Source of the DNA: Rubeoparvulum massiliense | Lineage (GTDB): Bacteria > Bacillota > Bacilli > Rubeoparvulales > Rubeoparvulaceae | Assembly (NCBI RefSeq): GCF_001049895.1 | Contig: NZ_CVPE01000006.1 | Coordinates: 1,186,836-1,233,124 of the forward strand | Direction: 5' to 3' | DNA: 46,289 nucleotides | In this document: in pieces, positions 18,765-27,049 of the stretch | Position numbering within the stretch: the first letter of the stretch is position 1 | Layout: every line of letters starts with the position of its first letter | The notes under the pieces: model-generated | Databases searched by the model: none | Told to the model about the DNA's origin: nothing | Seen by the model: the letters and a program-made list of their open reading frames with translations, nothing else | Position numbers and translations under genes: made by a program

Positions 18765-18784
18765 GATACCATCTGGATGGTATC
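18765..18784. promoter_or_regulatory. perfect 20-bp palindrome, candidate operator
   Basis: GATACCATC-tg-GATGGTATC, a perfect inverted repeat, stands between the divergent aroF and FtsA-like genes. A second smaller palindrome, GGTAATTATACC (18727-18738), overlaps the likely aroF -10 (TATAAT on the minus strand). Both share the half-site element GGTAT/ATACC. No T-tract follows, so an operator is more likely than a terminator. The protein that would bind it is unknown. Confidence 0.45.
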
Positions 18785-18877
18785 TGGAACTTTCTTCCTA
18801 ATTTTCTTTGATCTTGCTAGTCATTTTGCCTCTTCTTCTCTATAATCGAAGTAGTTGTATAAAAAGGAGCGAACAAA

Positions 18878-21007
18878 ATGGGTGATGAGAGAACCATTTT
18901 TGCCTTAGATATTGGGACACGTAGTGTAATGGGTATTATCGCTAAGCCTGCATCCGATGGAAACCTTTCTATCATCGATTGGGAGATTCGTGAGCATACC
19001 ACCCGCTCCATGCTAGATGGTCAGATCCATGATATAGAGGCTGTAGCCAACACGATTCTAGAGATAAAGAGCACCTTGGAGCAGCGGAACACCCCTCTCC
19101 ATCAGGTAGCTGTAGCCGCTGCAGGGAGGGCTTTACTTACTGAACGCGGTCAATTTACATTCCCCATGGATTCTCAGCAATATATTAGCAAGGAAGAGGT
19201 CCATCACTGTGAACTGGCAGCAGTTCAAGCTGCACAAACTACGCTCCACGAGGGAGCAAGCTTACAGCAGCAGTACTACTGTGTAGGCTATAGTATTTAT
19301 AATTATTACCTCGATGGCGAGAAAATCGGGAATCCCATCGATCAACGGGGTGAGAATTTAGGCGTGGAAGTGATCGCTACCTTCCTCCCTCAAGTGGTGG
19401 TGGACTCCCTGATGGCCGCCTTGAATAAAGCGGGTCTCCAATTACAAGCATTGACCCTAGAGCCTATCGCTGCCATCGAAGCGATCATCCCCTCGACTAT
19501 GCGGCGTTTAAACGTTGCCCTCGTCGATATTGGTGCAGGTACCTCCGATATTGCCATCACCGCAGAGGGAACGATCACAGCCTATGGAATGGTCCCTGCA
19601 GCAGGTGATGAAATTACCGATGCCATTAGCCAAGCTTATCTACTAGACTTCCCTGTAGCCGAGCAAGTGAAACGACAGTTGAATACTTCAGATCAGGTTT
19701 CTTATACCGATATACTGGGCTTCCAAACAGAATTAGCAAGTGCAGAGATCATCCAGACCATTAAAGGCGAGATTGAGAGCCTCGCCCAAGCTATTAGCAC
19801 GAAAATTACCGACTTAAATGGTAAGAATCCACAAGCTGTCATGCTTGTTGGTGGTGGTAGTCTCACCCCTCAGCTCGCAACCATGATTGCCCGTCATCTA
19901 CATATGCCAGAAAATCGTGTGGCCGTTCGAGATGCAAGTGCCATTGCTATGGTTAATCCAGAATTTGTTCAGGATAAAGGACCTGAATGGATCACACCGT
20001 TGGGGATTGTCACAACAGCCCTCCATCGGCCCCTCAGCTATGTTCAGGTTCAGGTGAATGATGAGATGACCCGGCTTTTTGAGCTCCGCCCACTAACGAT
20101 CAGCGATGCCTTATTGGCAGCAGGTATAAGCATGCGACAGCTTCATGGGCGTCCTGGTTTATCCATGCATGTAAGCGTGAACGGAAAAAGTCACTGGCTC
20201 CGCGGAACGCATGGAGAGCCACCTACCATCCTGCTCAATGGTCAGCATACTTCGCTCTCTTCAGCCATTCAAACAGGGGATACAATTACCATCACCCCTG
20301 GTCAAGATGGCAAGGATGGCGGTGGCACCATTAGGGATCTTCCTCTCTCATCGACATCGCTTCACTTTGAGATCAATGGTGAAGCTCAACTCATTACGCC
20401 ACGTATTCGCTGTAATGGCAAGCTCGTCACCGTAGATGAAGAACTTCATGATGGTGATCAGATCAACGATGATATACCACACACCATTGAGGAGCTTCAC
20501 GCCTGGTTGGGTACACAACAGCCTATCCTCCGTTTCAAATGTAATGGACGCTGGATGGAGCATACCATAGGTGGCTATGAGATTGAGGTGAATGGTCTCA
20601 TTGCCGATGGGAAGACGACAATACAAGCAGGCGATCGAATCCGCTTGCTTCCCAAGGAAGGTACCAACCCCACCCTTCTCCAATATGCACCTGAGCATTG
20701 GCAAGAAAACTTAACCATAGCGGTCTCCTATAATGGACAACCTGTGAAAGTTGACAACCTTCAATATTGGGTGGAACGAAATGGAGAGGTAGCCCAATGG
20801 GACGAACTCATTCAAGCAGGCGATCAACTGATTTATCGTGAGGATGAGGAGCGTTCCCCGGTTTTTAGTGACGTCTTCCGCTATGTGGATGTTCAATTGG
20901 AACCGCCTGGTGGCTTGACAAGACTCTGTCTCAGGGTGGATGGCGAAGAAGCCAATTTCCAAACACCCATTCACGCTGGAAGTGCATTGGAATTATATTG
21001 GGAATAA
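18878..21007 (+). CDS. FtsA/PilM-type actin-fold ATPase with repeat-rich C-terminus
   Basis: The 709-residue protein has an N-terminal actin-like ATPase of the FtsA/PilM/Hsp70 superfamily (about 1-370): phosphate-1 loop ALDIGTRSVMGII (9-21), phosphate-2 VDIGAGTSDIAI (about 216-227) and the adenosine loop MLVGGGSLTP (about 325-334), with HQVAVAAAGRALLTERG as in FtsA's 1C region. There is no membrane-targeting amphipathic tail as in true FtsA. Instead, about 330 residues carry several copies of the pattern NG-x(8-14)-(I/L)xxGDxI, resembling ThiS/MoaD-type beta-grasp units. It stands alone between terminators, with its own -10 (TATAAT 18841). It is not the division FtsA gene: no ftsZ follows. 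Function unknown; an actin-like scaffold is an inference. Confidence 0.75.
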   Translation: MGDERTIFALDIGTRSVMGIIAKPASDGNLSIIDWEIREHTTRSMLDGQIHDIEAVANTILEIKSTLEQRNTPLHQVAVAAAGRALLTERGQFTFPMDSQQYISKEEVHHCELAAVQAAQTTLHEGASLQQQYYCVGYSIYNYYLDGEKIGNPIDQRGENLGVEVIATFLPQVVVDSLMAALNKAGLQLQALTLEPIAAIEAIIPSTMRRLNVALVDIGAGTSDIAITAEGTITAYGMVPAAGDEITDAISQAYLLDFPVAEQVKRQLNTSDQVSYTDILGFQTELASAEIIQTIKGEIESLAQAISTKITDLNGKNPQAVMLVGGGSLTPQLATMIARHLHMPENRVAVRDASAIAMVNPEFVQDKGPEWITPLGIVTTALHRPLSYVQVQVNDEMTRLFELRPLTISDALLAAGISMRQLHGRPGLSMHVSVNGKSHWLRGTHGEPPTILLNGQHTSLSSAIQTGDTITITPGQDGKDGGGTIRDLPLSSTSLHFEINGEAQLITPRIRCNGKLVTVDEELHDGDQINDDIPHTIEELHAWLGTQQPILRFKCNGRWMEHTIGGYEIEVNGLIADGKTTIQAGDRIRLLPKEGTNPTLLQYAPEHWQENLTIAVSYNGQPVKVDNLQYWVERNGEVAQWDELIQAGDQLIYREDEERSPVFSDVFRYVDVQLEPPGGLTRLCLRVDGEEANFQTPIHAGSALELYWE

Positions 21008-21029
21008 TATCGCTTTAATATGGTATAGA

Positions 21030-21081
21030 AGGTTAAGGTTCAGGTGGCTTTTTAACTCCAGTTGAACCTTAACCTATTTTT
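21030..21081 (+). terminator. intrinsic terminator of the FtsA-like gene
   Basis: A perfect 13-base stem AGGTTAAGGTTCA / TGAACCTTAACCT is followed by ATTTTT. Confidence 0.9.
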
Positions 21082-21257
21082 GTAGCAGATTTTGCTGAAT
21101 TTTCAATATCTTTATATTGAAAGCACCACTTTTTATTCCAGTTTTCCTTTGTAAGTTTGAAATATAATGGTGCAATATGGTAATATTAATATAGTTATCC
21201 AGGTGTTGTATCTAAAGTAAAAAGAATAAAAGTATCACTATAGGATTAGTAATTATT

Positions 21258-21374
21258 ATGTTAATGATTAATGTAATAAGTGTAAATGCAAATCCTTTCT
21301 TACCTCAGTATGTTCCAGATCCAGAACCAGATTATAAAGTACCTGATGATGTACTAAAAATGTACGGACTTTAA
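21258..21374 (+). CDS. possible small secreted peptide, unclear start
   Basis: From the ATG at 21258 there are 38 residues: a hydrophobic run, then VNANPF resembling a signal-peptidase site, then an acidic, proline-rich tail ending KMYGL. In the same frame the upstream bases encode SKKNKSITIGLVIIM, which would complete a normal signal peptide, but no standard start codon exists there; AGTAAAAAG stands where ATGAAAAAG would be expected. So it is either a gene that lost its start, or one that begins inside the hydrophobic core. AT-rich, no family recognised. Confidence 0.3.
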   Translation: MLMINVISVNANPFLPQYVPDPEPDYKVPDDVLKMYGL

Positions 21375-21407
21375 AATCCATCATTAATATGCTAGGAGTT
21401 AACTATC

Positions 21408-21620
21408 ATGAAATGGAAATTAAAAAATAGCTCAATATCTACCTGGTCAGCATTTTGGACAACCCTTTTATCTTTATCAATTTCTTCGCAAATAATATTA
21501 TTCCTTAAAATATCCGAATTTTGGATTGAAATAGGATTATTTGCTGACCTTAACATTGGTTTTTTTTATATGATCAATTGTATCTTACAGTCCCTCAAAG
21601 AAAAAGCGAAAGACTCATAA
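21408..21620 (+). CDS. small membrane protein, hypothetical
   Basis: 70 residues with two hydrophobic stretches (about 14-34 and 40-60) and a charged Lys-rich C-terminus. The ATG is preceded by TAGGAGTTAACTATC, a good ribosome binding site. A terminator hairpin follows at 21635. Ser- and Ile-rich, AT-rich like its neighbours. No family recognised; it may be part of a small accessory insert between the FtsA-like gene and the ABC exporter. Confidence 0.55.
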   Translation: MKWKLKNSSISTWSAFWTTLLSLSISSQIILFLKISEFWIEIGLFADLNIGFFYMINCILQSLKEKAKDS

Positions 21621-21634
21621 CGATTAAAGCATAT

Positions 21635-21686
21635 CCTTATCCATGTTAAGCATGTCTTCATCGACCATAACATGGATAGGGATTTT
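21635..21686 (+). terminator. intrinsic terminator
   Basis: CCTTATCCATGTTA pairs with TAACATGGATAGGG and is followed by ATTTTTA; 15 bases after the small membrane protein gene. Confidence 0.75.
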
Positions 21687-21720
21687 TATAATGAAAAGTC
21701 GTTTAGAAGGAGGCTTCTTG

Positions 21721-22158
21721 GTGAAAAAGAAAAGTGTTATCCTTACTTTGATACTTATATTATTTGGAATGGGCATTTTTTTAGTTAATTGGATGCAATA
21801 CACAACCTACGGAGCAGGGATGGCAAATCTGTTTAGTGAAGGGGAAATCATTGATGAAATCATCATAGAAAATCGCTTTGAAAATTACGGGTTTAAGCTC
21901 GAAGATGATGAAGAAATTAAGAAATTCATCGCGGTTCCTTCCAATATGAGATTGAAGCGTGATCAAAATCAAAGGATGGAGTATGACATTTTCATCCGGA
22001 CGAACAAAAAATCATACCTCCTTGCCCTCGGAAAGGATGGTATACAAATCGACCGTAATTATAAAATCATCGGCGACAATATACTCTTCCAATTAATCGA
22101 GAACTGGGACATGGAGTATGAACATATTGATCTACGTACAAATGAAGTGATTCAGTGA
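21721..22158 (+). CDS. membrane-anchored hypothetical protein
   Basis: 145 residues: a basic start (MKKKS), one hydrophobic segment (about 6-26), then a soluble, acidic extracytoplasmic domain of about 115 residues with alternating strands. The GTG at 21721 is chosen because GGAGG lies 7 bases upstream; the frame is open back to 21643, but that part lies in the terminator hairpin. No lipobox cysteine follows the hydrophobic segment, so it is an anchor or signal peptide. Function unknown. Confidence 0.6.
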   Translation: MKKKSVILTLILILFGMGIFLVNWMQYTTYGAGMANLFSEGEIIDEIIIENRFENYGFKLEDDEEIKKFIAVPSNMRLKRDQNQRMEYDIFIRTNKKSYLLALGKDGIQIDRNYKIIGDNILFQLIENWDMEYEHIDLRTNEVIQ

Positions 22159-22221
22159 AAAAAGATACCAGGAATGGCTCGCTTCGAATATTTTTGACTT
22201 TTTTCAAAATTAGAAATGGAT

Positions 22222-22260
22222 TATAATAGAGCAATATCCTTCGATTTTCGAAGCTTTTTT
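22222..22260 (+). promoter_or_regulatory. promoter -10 with leader terminator (possible attenuator) of the ABC exporter
   Basis: TATAAT (22222-22227) is followed within about 15 bases by CTTCGA-ttt-TCGAAG-CTTTTTT (22240-22260), a compact hairpin with T-tract. The exporter start lies 30 bases beyond it. The hairpin may end transcripts of the preceding gene. It is equally placed to attenuate exporter transcription, comparable in concept to the bmrB leader of B. subtilis bmrCD, but no full leader peptide ORF is seen here. Confidence 0.4.
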
Positions 22261-22289
22261 GAATCATCTTGAGGAAGGGAGGGAGCACA

Positions 22290-24041
22290 TTGTCCCATTT
22301 TGCTCGGTTAAAACCTTATCTTTATCAATATCGTTGGGCTTATCTACTTGGATTGGCCGCACTTATCATCACGGACCTATTGCAGATGGTAATACCGAAG
22401 CTACTTGGCTATATTACCGATGGCCTCAAAACAGGCACCTTAACCACCTCCAATATTGCCTTGATCATCGCTACCATCCTCATCATCGCAGCGATCATGG
22501 TACTCCTCCGTTATGGCTGGCGGATGTTCGTCATGGGAACAGCGCGCAAGATTGAGTATCATATGCGGAATGCCTTGGTAGCTCACCTACAAAAGATGTC
22601 TACCAACTACTTTAATACCCATAAGACAGGTGACCTCATGGCGCTGGCCACCAATGATATTAACGCGATCCGGATGGCCTGTGGACCGGGTGTAGTCATG
22701 TTCTTCGATACCGTGATCCTCATTAGCATGGCTGTTTTGATGATGGCCTCCACCATCAGTTGGAAGCTAACCATCGTCGCGCTCCTCCCCTTACCCTTCT
22801 TAGCCTTAGTGACGGGACGATTCGGCAAGGTGATTCACCGCCGCTTTCGTAAGGTGCAAGAAGCGTTTGCCCATCTCACTGATCAAGTGCAGGAGAATGC
22901 TTCTGGTGTTCGTGTGGTCAAAGCCTTCGTTCAGGAAGAAGCAGAGATCACCAAATTTTATCAAGCCAATGATGAGAACTTTAAGAAAAATGTTCACCTC
23001 ATCAAGGTACAGGCCTTGCTCAATCCCCTGGTTCAATTCGTCTCAGGCTTAAGCTTCCTAGTTGTTCTTGGCTATGGGGGCACCTTGGTCATCCGTCAAG
23101 AGATCAGCTTGGGTGATTTCGTCGCCTTCAACAGCTACTTAGGCTTGCTGATCTGGCCCATGATGGCCATCGGCATGATCATTAATATCTTCCAACGGGG
23201 CTCCGCATCCATGGCTCGTCTCAATGAGGTATTTGAGACTAAACCAGAGATCCGTGATGATGATGAAACGGATCTCTCCATTCAGCATCTCTATGGTAGA
23301 ATCACCATTCACAACCTAAGCTTTACTTATCCTGAGACAGAGAAGCCCGTCCTTCAGCATCTGGATCTGGAGATTCCTGCAGGTGGTTCCCTCGGTATTG
23401 TGGGTCGAACCGGTGCAGGCAAGTCCACCTTGGTCAATCTCCTCCTCCGTCTCTACGATGCACCAGCAGGTACCATCCTCCTCGATGGTCAAGATATTCG
23501 TACCATTCCCTTGAAGACTTTACGTCAGGAGATTGGTTTTGTTCCCCAGGAGAACTTTCTCTTCTCCCGCTCTATTGCTGAGAATATCGCTTTCGGTGTG
23601 GATCAGTGTGAACCAAGGACAGTTGAGGAAGCGGCCATCGATGCGCAAGTTCATGAGAATATCATGCAATTTCCCGATCAGTACGAGACCATCCTCGGTG
23701 AACGGGGTGTTACCCTCTCAGGTGGGCAAAAACAACGGGTCTCCATCGCCCGTGCTCTCCTGAAGAATCCACCCATCTTGATTCTTGATGATGCCCTCTC
23801 AGCGGTGGATACAAAAACAGAGGAGGCCATCCTAGGGCGCTTACGTTCGCAGATGAAGGAACGAACCACCATTCTCATCTCTCACCGCCTCTCGACGCTC
23901 AAAGAGGTGGATCAGATCATCGTTCTCGATGAAGGGAAGATCATTGAACAAGGAACCCATAACGAGCTCATGGCGCTACAAGGTCTCTATTATCAGATTC
24001 ATGAAAAACAACAGTTAGAGGAATTGATCGCCACACACTGA
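22290..24041 (+). CDS. bmrC: ABC multidrug exporter half-transporter (BmrC/YheI-like)
   Basis: 583-residue half-transporter: six membrane helices (about 15-310) and a C-terminal nucleotide-binding domain (about 335-580). Walker A is GRTGAGKST, the signature LSGGQKQR, and Walker B ILILDDALSAVDT. The residue after the Walker B Asp is Asp rather than the catalytic Glu, as in BmrC, which makes one of the two ATP sites of the heterodimer degenerate. TTG at 22290 chosen because GGGAGG stands 7 bases before it. The partner gene starts 20 bases downstream. Gene order and sizes match B. subtilis yheI-yheH (bmrC-bmrD), exporters of drugs and possibly peptides. Confidence 0.85.
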   Translation: MSHFARLKPYLYQYRWAYLLGLAALIITDLLQMVIPKLLGYITDGLKTGTLTTSNIALIIATILIIAAIMVLLRYGWRMFVMGTARKIEYHMRNALVAHLQKMSTNYFNTHKTGDLMALATNDINAIRMACGPGVVMFFDTVILISMAVLMMASTISWKLTIVALLPLPFLALVTGRFGKVIHRRFRKVQEAFAHLTDQVQENASGVRVVKAFVQEEAEITKFYQANDENFKKNVHLIKVQALLNPLVQFVSGLSFLVVLGYGGTLVIRQEISLGDFVAFNSYLGLLIWPMMAIGMIINIFQRGSASMARLNEVFETKPEIRDDDETDLSIQHLYGRITIHNLSFTYPETEKPVLQHLDLEIPAGGSLGIVGRTGAGKSTLVNLLLRLYDAPAGTILLDGQDIRTIPLKTLRQEIGFVPQENFLFSRSIAENIAFGVDQCEPRTVEEAAIDAQVHENIMQFPDQYETILGERGVTLSGGQKQRVSIARALLKNPPILILDDALSAVDTKTEEAILGRLRSQMKERTTILISHRLSTLKEVDQIIVLDEGKIIEQGTHNELMALQGLYYQIHEKQQLEELIATH

Positions 24042-24061
24042 AAGAAAGGATGTGATGGGAA

Positions 24062-26164
24062 ATGGCAGAGGAATTTCATGAGGAGGAACAGCTAGGGAAA
24101 GCATATGATGGGCGCCTGATGCGACGACTTCTCCAATACGCCCGACCCTATAAGTGGATCTTAATGCTGTGCATCGGACTTATCCTCTTGATTACCGTAA
24201 GTGAGTTGGCTGGCCCCTATATTATTAAAGTGGCCATCGATGAGCATATCAATGTCTGGGATCAGCCCTATGCGGTCTACCCTGCCCATCATTCCATGGA
24301 TGCAGGCTTTCTCTGGAACGAGGAGCGCTATGTACGCCTCCAGCCAGATTCACCGCTCCCTGTGGGAGCGGCGCCTGCACAAGTAATTGAAGAGGGTGAG
24401 CAGCTCCTGCTCGTGCCAGCTTGGCTAGATGAAGCGAAGGGCTGGACGGTGAGTCAACAAGGAGATACATGGCTTGTACAGCAAGGAACGGAACAATGGG
24501 TGGCTCCCCCCCTTGACCAAGAAGCTCTTACACAATTTCGCCAGCAGGATACCGCTGCCTTGTTCCAGTTGGCCCTCCTCTATTTCACCTTGCTTCTATT
24601 CGGCTTCGGGCTTGGCTATTTACAACAATATTATCTGCAGAAGACGTCGCAACGCATTATCTTTAATCTGCGTCAGGAAATTTTTACCCATCTTCAGCGT
24701 CTCCCCCTTGGCTTCTATGATAAGAATCCTGTGGGACGACTGGTAACAAGAACCACCAATGATACGGAAGCCATCAATGAGATGTTTAGCAGTGTAGTGG
24801 TCAATCTTTTTAAGGACGTCTTCATTCTTCTGGGAATCATGCTGATCATGCTTCAACTCAATGTGAAGCTGGCACTACTTAGCTTCTGTACCTTACCCCT
24901 GATCATCGCTAGCTCCTTAGTCTATAAAAAGCTAGCACGTCAAGCCTTCCGCGAGGTGAAGCTAAAGATTGCACGGATCAATGCCACCCTCAATGAAAAT
25001 ATTACAGGGATGCGGATCGTCCATATTTTCAAACGGGAAGAGGCACAGCATGACCAATTTGATCAGATTAACCGCTCCCATCTGCAGTCTAGCTTGAAGG
25101 AGTTACGAACGGCGGCAATCTTTCGTCCATTCATGGACTTCATCTATGCCTTTGGACTCTCCCTCTTAATCTGGTTCGGAGGTCACGACGTACTAGGTGG
25201 TACATTACAATTTGGGGTACTCTATGCGTTTATCGATTATATTAATCGCTTCTTCCAGCCTATTAATAATCTGTCGGAGCGCTATACTGTACTCCAATCC
25301 GCTATGGCATCAGCAGAACGGATCTTTCAATTGCTCGATCAGCAGGATACCCTCCCTGATCCTGAGAAGCCTATTGAAATACCGAAGATCGAGGGACGGG
25401 TTCAGTTTCAGAATGTCTATTTTGCCTATCAGAATGATGAATATGTCTTGAAGGATATCTCCTTTACCGTAGAGCCTGGTGAGACTGTGGCGTTTGTAGG
25501 AGCCACCGGAGCAGGTAAGAGTTCCATTATCAATCTGCTCAGCCGCTTCTATGATATTCAGAAAGGCCATATCCTCATCGATGGCATCGATATTCGGCAG
25601 ATGCGGAAGGCTGACCTACGTCGGCAAATCGGCGTGGTTCTGCAGGATGTCTTCCTATTTAGTGGCGATATCCGTTCCAATATTCGTCTTAATCAGACGA
25701 ACATCCCCGATGAAGAAGTGGAACGCGTGGCACGCTATGTCAATGCCCATACCTTTATTGAGAAGCTTCCACAGCAATACGATGAGCCTGTTACTGAGCG
25801 GGGATCCACCCTATCTGCTGGTCAGCGGCAGCTGCTCTCGTTCGCCCGTACGCTCCTTGTGGACCCTGCCATACTCGTATTGGATGAGGCCACAGCCAAT
25901 ATTGATACCGAAACCGAGCTACTGATTCAGGATAGCCTGAAGAAGGTGAGTCATGGACGTACCACCTTCATTATTGCCCATCGCCTCTCCACCATTCAGC
26001 ATGCCGATAAAATCATCGTCCTCCATAAGGGCGAGATCCGGGAGATGGGTAATCATCAAGAGCTCCTTCAGCAGCAAGGACTCTACTATAATCTCTACCA
26101 GCTCCAATATAAGGAGCAATTCCTCCAACAAGGAAAAGGCGCACAACAGTTAGGCTTAGCCTAA
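24062..26164 (+). CDS. bmrD: ABC multidrug exporter half-transporter (BmrD/YheH-like)
   Basis: 700-residue partner of the preceding gene. After the first helix (about 34-55) there is an inserted extracytoplasmic region of about 100 residues (about 70-165), rich in Gln, Glu and Trp, as in BmrD. Five more helices follow, then the nucleotide-binding domain (about 455-690) with Walker A GATGAGKSS, Walker B AILVLDEATANIDT with the catalytic Glu, and a changed signature LSAGQRQ in place of LSGGQ. So this subunit supplies the intact Walker B while its altered signature faces the degenerate site. The start follows AAAGAAAGGATGTGATGGGAA. It ends inside a terminator stem. Confidence 0.85.
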   Translation: MAEEFHEEEQLGKAYDGRLMRRLLQYARPYKWILMLCIGLILLITVSELAGPYIIKVAIDEHINVWDQPYAVYPAHHSMDAGFLWNEERYVRLQPDSPLPVGAAPAQVIEEGEQLLLVPAWLDEAKGWTVSQQGDTWLVQQGTEQWVAPPLDQEALTQFRQQDTAALFQLALLYFTLLLFGFGLGYLQQYYLQKTSQRIIFNLRQEIFTHLQRLPLGFYDKNPVGRLVTRTTNDTEAINEMFSSVVVNLFKDVFILLGIMLIMLQLNVKLALLSFCTLPLIIASSLVYKKLARQAFREVKLKIARINATLNENITGMRIVHIFKREEAQHDQFDQINRSHLQSSLKELRTAAIFRPFMDFIYAFGLSLLIWFGGHDVLGGTLQFGVLYAFIDYINRFFQPINNLSERYTVLQSAMASAERIFQLLDQQDTLPDPEKPIEIPKIEGRVQFQNVYFAYQNDEYVLKDISFTVEPGETVAFVGATGAGKSSIINLLSRFYDIQKGHILIDGIDIRQMRKADLRRQIGVVLQDVFLFSGDIRSNIRLNQTNIPDEEVERVARYVNAHTFIEKLPQQYDEPVTERGSTLSAGQRQLLSFARTLLVDPAILVLDEATANIDTETELLIQDSLKKVSHGRTTFIIAHRLSTIQHADKIIVLHKGEIREMGNHQELLQQQGLYYNLYQLQYKEQFLQQGKGAQQLGLA

Positions 26165-26180
26165 ACTGCTGTGCGCTTTT
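26139..26180 (+). terminator. intrinsic terminator of bmrCD
   Basis: GCGCACAACAGTTAGGC and CCTAAACTGCTGTGCGC pair (one bulge) and are followed by TTTT. The last codons of the exporter gene form the left arm. Confidence 0.85.
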
Positions 26181-26184
26181 AAGT

Positions 26185-26420
26185 AGAAAACTTTGTCCAT
26201 TTACATTGCTTAAAGCAGCGTGGGAAGCGTGGGAGAAGAAATATCCAAAAGTTGTTCGTTCATGGGAACAAGATTTATCCGTGTTGCTAACATATTTAGA
26301 TGATCCTGCATCCATACGTTCCTCGATCTATACCACGAATATCATTGAACGCACCATGAAAGAGATCAAAAAACGCACCAAGCCCATGAACAGTTTACCT
26401 ACCAAGGAGGTATTTGAATG
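26185..26420 (+). pseudogene. IS256-family transposase C-terminal remnant
   Basis: About 71 codons match the C-terminal part of mutator-type (IS256) transposases: AWEKKYPKVVRSWEQDL, then the highly conserved SSIYTTNIIERTMKEIKKRT and a SLPTKE segment. All of the DDE catalytic domain is missing, and no inverted repeat is visible. The frame ends in TGA overlapping the ATG of the next gene (ATGA). The final codons ACC AAG GAG GTA contain AAGGAGGT, a perfect Shine-Dalgarno sequence for the downstream lipoprotein gene. Confidence 0.85.
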
Positions 26421-27044
26421 AAAAAATTAGTAGCATCAGTGGCAGCAATATTAATGATTACTACAATTACTGGTTGTAGCGAGCATTATAGTAATAAAAT
26501 GTCAAAAACATATGATAGCCTTACATTAAGCTCTGAATTGCCTGTAGTGTATGATGAAGGAAGTTTTATGGTAAATATTGATAATCCTGAAGAAATAGTA
26601 GGGTGGGGAGATTATGTTTTTGTTGCAAAGGTTGAAGATGAATTAAGAACAGAATATACAAATGTCCGTAAAAGTGAAGATGGTACTATCACAGGAAAGC
26701 CATATACTGTATATTCAATTACTGTTATAGACAATCTAAAAGGTAATTTAAAGAAAAATAAGCCAATTGAATTTTTTAAACATGGTGGCGTGAATTATGA
26801 TGGTAAAAGTATATCATTGCTAAAAGGCGATATATTACTAGAAAGTAGAAAATATTATATTTTAGTTGCAGCTTCAGAAGCTGATGGTAGATTAGGTCAA
26901 GGAATGCCTAATTCAGCTATTGAATTAAATGTAAGCAATAAACAAGAAATAGTATCTAATAAAGAGTATGAAAATTATAAAAAGTATGTTAAAGATGAAG
27001 TTAAATTTGAGAGAGAACGATTTAAATCACTTGAAGAAGAATAA
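26418..27044 (+). CDS. lipoprotein, hypothetical
   Basis: 208 residues with a lipoprotein signal peptide: MKKLVASVAAIL, a hydrophobic core, and lipobox TITG-C20. The mature part holds a region (about 55-185) resembling a small beta-barrel: GDYVFVAKVEDEL, a regulated strand pattern and IEFFKHGGVNYDG. It ends in a Lys/Glu-rich helix. No enzyme motif. The start is decided by AAGGAGG 7 bases upstream, which belongs to the IS256 remnant. AT-rich and unlike the exporter genes before it, so probably acquired. Function unknown; a surface-attached protein is inferred only from the lipobox. Confidence 0.7.
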   Translation: MKKLVASVAAILMITTITGCSEHYSNKMSKTYDSLTLSSELPVVYDEGSFMVNIDNPEEIVGWGDYVFVAKVEDELRTEYTNVRKSEDGTITGKPYTVYSITVIDNLKGNLKKNKPIEFFKHGGVNYDGKSISLLKGDILLESRKYYILVAASEADGRLGQGMPNSAIELNVSNKQEIVSNKEYENYKKYVKDEVKFERERFKSLEEE

Positions 27045-27049
27045 AATCT

